Shown piece after piece: positions 1 to 6,200 of a stretch of 8,019 nucleotides of DNA (position 1 is its first letter; each line of letters opens with the position of its first letter). The translations under genes were made by a program, and so were the position numbers. The notes beneath the pieces are model-generated. The model searched no databases, had not been told where the DNA came from, and saw only the letters and a program-made list of their open reading frames with translations. Origin of the DNA: an uncultured Acidobacteriota bacterium (GTDB lineage Bacteria; Acidobacteriota; Thermoanaerobaculia; Gp7-AA8); assembly GCA_946887105.1 (NCBI GenBank), contig CAMPKJ010000229.1, forward strand, positions 1-8,019, given 5' to 3'.

Positions 1-1
1 G

Positions 2-223
2 CGTGGCGGCACGACGCTCTCGATCGCCTGGCCGCTCTGGCGCGACGGAGGTATGACGCTCGACGCCGCAAGCGAGCAGCGGATGGCGTCGGCGTTCGGC
101 ATCGTGCCGCTGGAAACGGCGGCAGGGCTGGAGGCCTTCGACGCCGCACTCGCCCTCGGCGTGCCGGAGTGCTGCGTCGTGTCCGGCAGTCGCGCGAAGA
201 TCATGGCCGCGTTGCAGCCGCCG
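2..223 (+). other. C-terminal end of a ketoreductase domain (upstream module)
   Basis: Residues 1-74 carry the terminal part of a PKS KR. The segment SIAWPLWRDGGM is the conserved strand and W-P-L-W-x-D-G-G-M stretch that follows the KR active site. It is followed by a helix and the IVPLETAAGLEAFDAAL segment that closes KR domains in trans-AT synthases. The active-site Ser, Tyr and Asn lie upstream of the window, so activity cannot be judged. The domain leads directly into ACP1, so the module completed here is at least ...KR-ACP and would hand a beta-hydroxyacyl (or further processed) chain to KS1. Confidence 0.85.
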
Positions 224-3200
224 AAGAAGCGCGTTACCGCTGCCGCCGTTCCGCAACGCTCCGGCACGCTGTTGCGCGCGTTGCGTGAGATGGCGGGCGC
301 GATTCTGCGGCGCGATGCGGAGACGATCGCCGCCGATGAGAACTTCGGCAACTACGGATTCGACTCGATCACGTTCATCGAGCTCTCGAATGCCATCAAC
401 GCGAAGTTTTCGATCGACGTCACGCCGGCGATGTTCTTCGAGCACGACTCGCTCGCCAGGGTGGCGGCGTACATCCTGCGCGACTTCGGCGATGTGACCG
501 GCGCGGAGACACCGGCCATCGCAACGCCAATCGCGCATGAAAGGGAACCGCGCCCGGCGCAGGTCGATGGGATCGCCATCGTCGGCATGAGCGGCATGAT
601 GCCGCGCTCGCCCGATCTCGACGCGTTCTGGAAGCATCTCGAAGCGGGACGCGACCTGATCACGGAGATCCCCGCCGATCGCTGGGACTGGCGCGCGTAT
701 TACGGCGATCCGGCCAGGGAGCCGAACAAGACCCGCGCGAAGTGGGGCGGCTTCATGCCGGACGTCGACAAGTTCGACTGCCGCTTCTTCAACATCTCGC
801 CGCGCGAGGCGGAGCTGATGGATCCGTCGCAGCGGCTCTTCCTCGAGACGGTCTGGAAGACCATCGAGGATGCCGGCTACCGGGCGTCATCGCTGTCGGG
901 CACGAAGACCGGCGTCTTCGCCGGCGTGGGCGGCGTCGACTATCTCGACCTGCTCAATGAGGCGAAGGTCGACGTCCGCGCCTACACCTCCACCGGCATC
1001 GCGCACTCGGTGCTCGCCAACCGCGTGTCGTTTCTGTTGAACCTGCGCGGTCCGAGTGAGCCGATCAACACCGCCTGCTCCGGCTCGCTGATCGCCATCC
1101 ATCGCGCCGTGCGCGCCATCCAGAGCGGCGAGTGCACGATGGCCATCGCCGGCGGCGTGAACGTGATCCTCAGCCCGTTCCTCACGCTGTCGTTCAGCGA
1201 CGCCGGCATGCTCAGCAACGAAGGGCGCTGCAAGACGTTCGACAAGGGCGCCGACGGTTACGTGCGCGGCGAAGGCGTCGGCGCGCTGTTGCTCAAGCCG
1301 CTCGATCGCGCCATCGCGGACGGCGATCACATCTACGCGGTCATCCGCGGCACCGCCGAGAATCACGGCGGACGTGCCACGTCGCTGACCGCGCCGAATC
1401 CGGTGGCAGAGGAGGAACTGATCGTCGAGGCGTTCGAGCGTGCGGGCGTCGATCCGTCCACGGTCACGTACATCGAGGCGCACGGCACCGGCACACCCCT
1501 CGGCGATCCGATCGAGATCAACGCGCTCAAGAACGCCTTCGCGAAGATGTACGCGCAACGCGGCCATCCGATGCCGGACACGCCCTCGTGCGCGGTCGGC
1601 TCGGTGAAGACTAACGCCGGTCATCTCGAATCCGCCGCGGGCATCGCCGGCGTGCTCAAGACGCTGCTGGCCATGCGGCACGGAAAGATCCCGGCCAACG
1701 TGCATTTCCGCGAGCTGAACCCGTACATTCGCATCGACGGCACGCCGTTCGAGATCGTGCGCGAAACGCGCGAATGGCGGCCGATGGCGAACGGCGTTCC
1801 GATCCCGCGCCGCGCCGGCGTGAGCTCGTTCGGATTCGGCGGCGCGAACGCGCACATCGTGCTCGAGGAGTACGTCGAGCCGGCGCGTGACGAGGTCGCG
1901 GGCGCGCAGTGGATCGTGCTCTCCGCGGCCAATCGCGAGCGGCTCGCGGACTACGCGGGCAGGCTCGCCGATTTTCTGCGCGATCGCGATCGCCGTCCGC
2001 GCCTCGTCGATCTCGCATACACCCTGCAGGTTGGACGCGAGCCGATGAAGGAGCGCCTCGCCTTCCGCGCGTCGAGCATCGACGAGGTGGTGGCCACGCT
2101 CGATCGCCATCGCGAGGCGTCGAGTTCCTCGGAGTTCCTCGGGAGTTCCTCGGGTTCCTCGGCGGAGTCGTTTGTGCCGGAATGGTCGGGCGTAGCGGCC
2201 CGTCGCGTGTCGCTGCCGCCGTATCCGTTCGCGCGGGAGCGGCACTGGGTTCCGGGCAGCGTGGCGCGGACGGTCGCGCGGCACGAGGATCGCGACGGAC
2301 AGCGGGTCGACGAAACAACGAACGTCCCGGAATCGTCGGGCAGTTCGGCGCGTCGCGTGTCCCTGCCGCCGTATCCGTTCGCGCGGGAGCGGCACTGGGT
2401 TCCGGGTAGTGTGGCGCGCGGCGTGGCGCTGCCGGCGGATCCGGTCGGGCGGGAGGGGCACTGGGTTCCGGGCAGCGTGGCGCGGACGGTTGCGCGTCAC
2501 GAGGATCGCGACGGACAGACGATCGCCGAGACGGCCGAAGTCGCGGAATGGTCCGGCAGTCCGGCGCGCGGCGTGGCGCTGCCGGCGGATCCGTTCGCGC
2601 GTTACGAAGAGGTGTGGGTCGAGGACCCGCTGTCGACGGCAGGCGCCGCGCCGCAACGCATCGCGTGCGTGCTGCACGATGCCGATGCGCGCGGCGAGCT
2701 CGCGCGCGCGTTGCCGTCGTGCGAGTGGATCTTCGTCATGGATGGAGAGGCCATTCCGCAAGGCGTCGATGCGGTGCTGTACCTGCGCGCGCTCGAAGAT
2801 CGCAAGGTGCTGCGCGAGCCGTCCACCGTGCTGCGTGCGCTGCAGTCGATCGCTGCCGCAAAGCCGCGCACGATCCTGCTGGCGGGCGAGGACGATGGCG
2901 GCGTCGACGGCTGCCATCTCGATTCCTGGATCGCGCTCGAGCCGTCGATGCGCTTCGTCCTTCCGAACAGCCGCTGCGCCGTCGTCATCCGCGAGGAGCG
3001 CGGCACGGGCATGGCCGAATGGGCACGCACGCTCTGGCCGGAACTGCGCGGCGATGGTGGGAGCGCGCGCTATCGCAATGGCGTGCGCCACGTGCGCGAG
3101 TTGCGCGCGCTGGTGCCATCGGCGACGAAGCGCACGGCGCTGCCGAAGACGTGGCTGATCACCGGCGGCTGCGGCGCGCTGGGCTTTCTCTTCGCCCGGC

Positions 3201-6200
3201 ATCTCGCGAAAACGCATCGCGCCAATCTCATCCTCACCGGACGCTCTGCCTTTGGCGACGATCAGCAGGCGAAGATCCGCGAGCTGCAAGCGCTCGGCGT
3301 GCAGGCGTCGTATGTCCAGGCGGACGTCTGCGACCGCGATGCGTTGAAGCGGCTGGGCAGAATCGGCGGCGTCATTCACGCCGCGGGCGTCAACAGCACG
3401 ATCGCACTGCCGGATCAGGCGGACTTCCGCGCCGTCCTCGACCCGAAGATCGAAGGCGCGCTCGCGCTCGATGACGCGTTCCGCGACGATCCGCCGGAGA
3501 TCGTCTGCTACTTCTCGTCGATCGCCGCGGTCATCGGCGATTTCGGCTCCTGTGATTACGCGATGGCCAACCGGTTCCTCATGGCCTACGCGCGGCACCG
3601 TAACGCCATCGCCATCCAGTGGCCGATGTGGCGCGAAGGCGCGATGGGCATGCGCGGCGAAGAGCTGCGGCTGTATCTCGCCTCGAGCGGGCAGACGCTG
3701 CTCGAATCGGAAGAGGGTTTGGCCGCGTTCGATGCGATCCTCGCCGGCGGCGAGACCGCGCCGATCGTTGGAGCACCGCGCCTGCCCGCGCGGCGTGCCG
3801 TTCCGGCGCTGCCATCCGTATCCCAAGAGCGCCTGGACGTTTCCCACGAGCGGCTGACCGCCGCGCTCGCGGAGATCGCCGCGAACGTCCTCAAAGTCGC
3901 GCCCGGCGAGCTCGATCCCGGCACGAACCTGGCCGACTTCGGCTTCGACTCGATCGGACTGGCCGACCTCGCGCGCAAGCTCTCCGATCGCTACGGGATC
4001 GAGCTCTCGCCGAGCGTTTTCTTCGGCCACTCCACACTCGGGTTGCTCGCGCAGTATCTGCAGACCGAGCATGCCGACAAAGTCGGCGGAATGCCGGCCA
4101 TCGCGCCGCGTCCCGCCGCCGCCGAACGTGCCGCACGCGACGACGAGCCGATCGCCATCATCGGCATGAGCGGCCGCTTTCCCGGCGCGCGCGACATCGA
4201 TGCCATGTGGGATCTGCTCGCCGAAGGGCGCGATGCGGTGATCGAGATCCCGCGCGAACGGTTCGACGCGAGCCAGCTCGCGTCGCGCTGGTGCGGCCTC
4301 ATCGAGGGCGTGCGTGAATTCGATCCCGCCTTCTTCGAGATCTCACCTCGCGATGCGGAGAACATGGATCCGCGCCAGCGCCTGCTGCTGCAGGAGTCGT
4401 GGCGCGCGCTCGAACACGCCGCGTACGGTCCGGCGAAACTGCGCGCCGGCCGCGTCGGCACCTTCGTCGGCGTCGAGGAAGGCGACTATCACCTCATCTC
4501 GAACGAGGGAGGGATCACCGCCAATCACACCGCCATCCTGGCCTCGCGGCTGGCGTACTTCCTCGATCTCGACGGCCCCGCGCTGGCCATCAACACCGCC
4601 TGCTCGTCCGGCCTCGTGGCCGCGCATCAGGCCTGCCAGAGCCTGCGCAACGGCGAGTGCGACACCGCCATCGCGGCCGGCGTGAATCTCATGCTCACTC
4701 CCGGTCTCTACATGAAGATGGGGGAGGCGGGCATGCTCTCGGATGACGGGAAGTGCCACGCCTTCGCGCGCGAGGCCAACGGCATGGTGCCCGGCGAGGC
4801 GGTGGCGGTGGTCGTGCTCAAGCGGCTTTCCGCCGCGATCGCCGACGGCGATCCGATCCGTGCGGTCATCCAGGGAAGCGGCATCAATCAGGACGGCCGC
4901 ACGAACGGCATCACCGCGCCGAGTGCCGTCGCGCAATCGAGCCTGATCTCCCGGACGTATGACCGCTACCGCATCGATCCCGCCCGCATCGACTACGTGG
5001 TCACGCACGGCACCGGCACGCGCCTCGGCGATCCGGTCGAGATCGACGCGCTGGCGAAGAGTTTCCGCGATGCATCACCCGGCTCCTGCGCGCTCACGTC
5101 GACCAAGTCGAACTTCGGCCACACGTTCGCGGCCTCCGGCCTCGTGAGCCTGATCGCGCTCGTGCAGGCGCTCCGTCACGAGACCATTCCGCCCAGCCTG
5201 CACTGCGACGAGCCGACGGATCACATCGACTGGAAGAGCATCCGCTTCTCCATCAACCGTACCGCGAAGCCATGGCCCGCCACGCGCGAGCGCCTCGGCG
5301 CCGTGAGCGCGTTCGGCATGAGCGGCACGAACGCGCACATGGTGATCGGGAGTTTCGCGGCGCCCGCGCCGCGCCCATCCTCGGCGCCGTTCCATCTGCT
5401 CGCGCTCTCGGCGAAGAGCGAAGAAGCGCTGCGCACGAGGATCGACGAGCTGATCGCCGCCCTCGAATCGCCGGAGCCGCACGATCTCTCCTCGATCAGC
5501 TTCACGCTGCTCGAAGGACGGCATCACTTCAAACACCGCTGCGCCGTCGTTGCCGCCGATGCCGATGATGCGATGCGCGCGCTGCGCAACGCCGTCACGA
5601 CCATCGTGCCGCGCCGCTTCACCGGCCGGAAGGCGATTGCGCGCTACGCGCAGGAGCTCGTCGACCGCTGTGCGTCGCAGGACGCGGAGCAGTACCGCGA
5701 GTCGCTGCTGGCACTGGCCGATCTGTATGGACAGGGCTACGAGCCGTCGTGGCGCGCGCTGTTTCCCGCGGATGTGCGGCCCGCGGATCTGCCGGCGTAT
5801 CCGTTCGCGCGAGAGGAGTACTGGGCCGCCTGTCATCCCGAGCGTGAGTCGAGGGACCTGGGCGGCCGGGCGGCACGAGGCTCATCCCTCGAGCCGCCCC
5901 CACACCCAAGTCCCTCGACTCCGCGCGGGATGACCGATGACCTTCGCGCGATCGCCGGAGAGATCCTCAAGGCTCCGCGCGAGCGGCTGCATCTCGACGC
6001 GAACCTCGGCGAGCTCGGATTCGATTCGATCAGCCTCGCCGATTTCGCCGCGCGCATCAGCGCGCATTTCGGGATCGAGCTGACGCCGGCGGTCTTCTTC
6101 GGCCACTCCACGCTGGCGGAGCTCGATCGCTATCTGCGCGCGGAACATCAACTGATTCCGCACCCCCCGCAGATCCGATCCGCTTCCGAACACGAGCCGA

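Noticed and set aside
1871..2602. Acyltransferase domain after KS1
   Set aside because: No GHSxG or related AT motif, and the space holds only a short flanking subdomain and repeats.
2121..2632. Possible CRISPR array
   Set aside because: Units are contiguous or of 66/84 bp without constant-length unique spacers, the repeats encode a conserved PKS motif in frame, and there is no cas gene.
2121..2632. Possible frameshift or pseudogene at the repeats
   Set aside because: KS1 upstream and the KR downstream are in the same frame and no stop occurs, so the repeats keep the frame.
2409..3474. Overlapping + strand frames in other phases (for example 2409-3158 and 2548-3474)
   Set aside because: They overlap the KR, whose TGGxGxLG, Lys, Ser, Tyr and Asn residues all lie in the main frame. 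Their peptides are low-complexity Arg/Ala.
887..4072. Open frame of about 1,061 codons on the minus strand
   Set aside because: It runs antisense through KS1, the KR and ACP2, whose motifs are unmistakable on the + strand. The predicted protein is Arg/Ala/His-rich with no recognisable domain. Long antisense frames are expected in GC-rich coding DNA.
5831..5935. Rho-independent terminator or gene boundary at the hairpin
   Set aside because: There is no U-tract, the frame continues straight through into ACP3, and both arms match a palindromic repeat rather than a terminator.
5930..5935. ATG at 5930 as the start of a separate downstream gene
   Set aside because: There is no purine-rich ribosome binding site ahead, the frame is continuous with KS2, and the ATG lies inside the palindrome arm.
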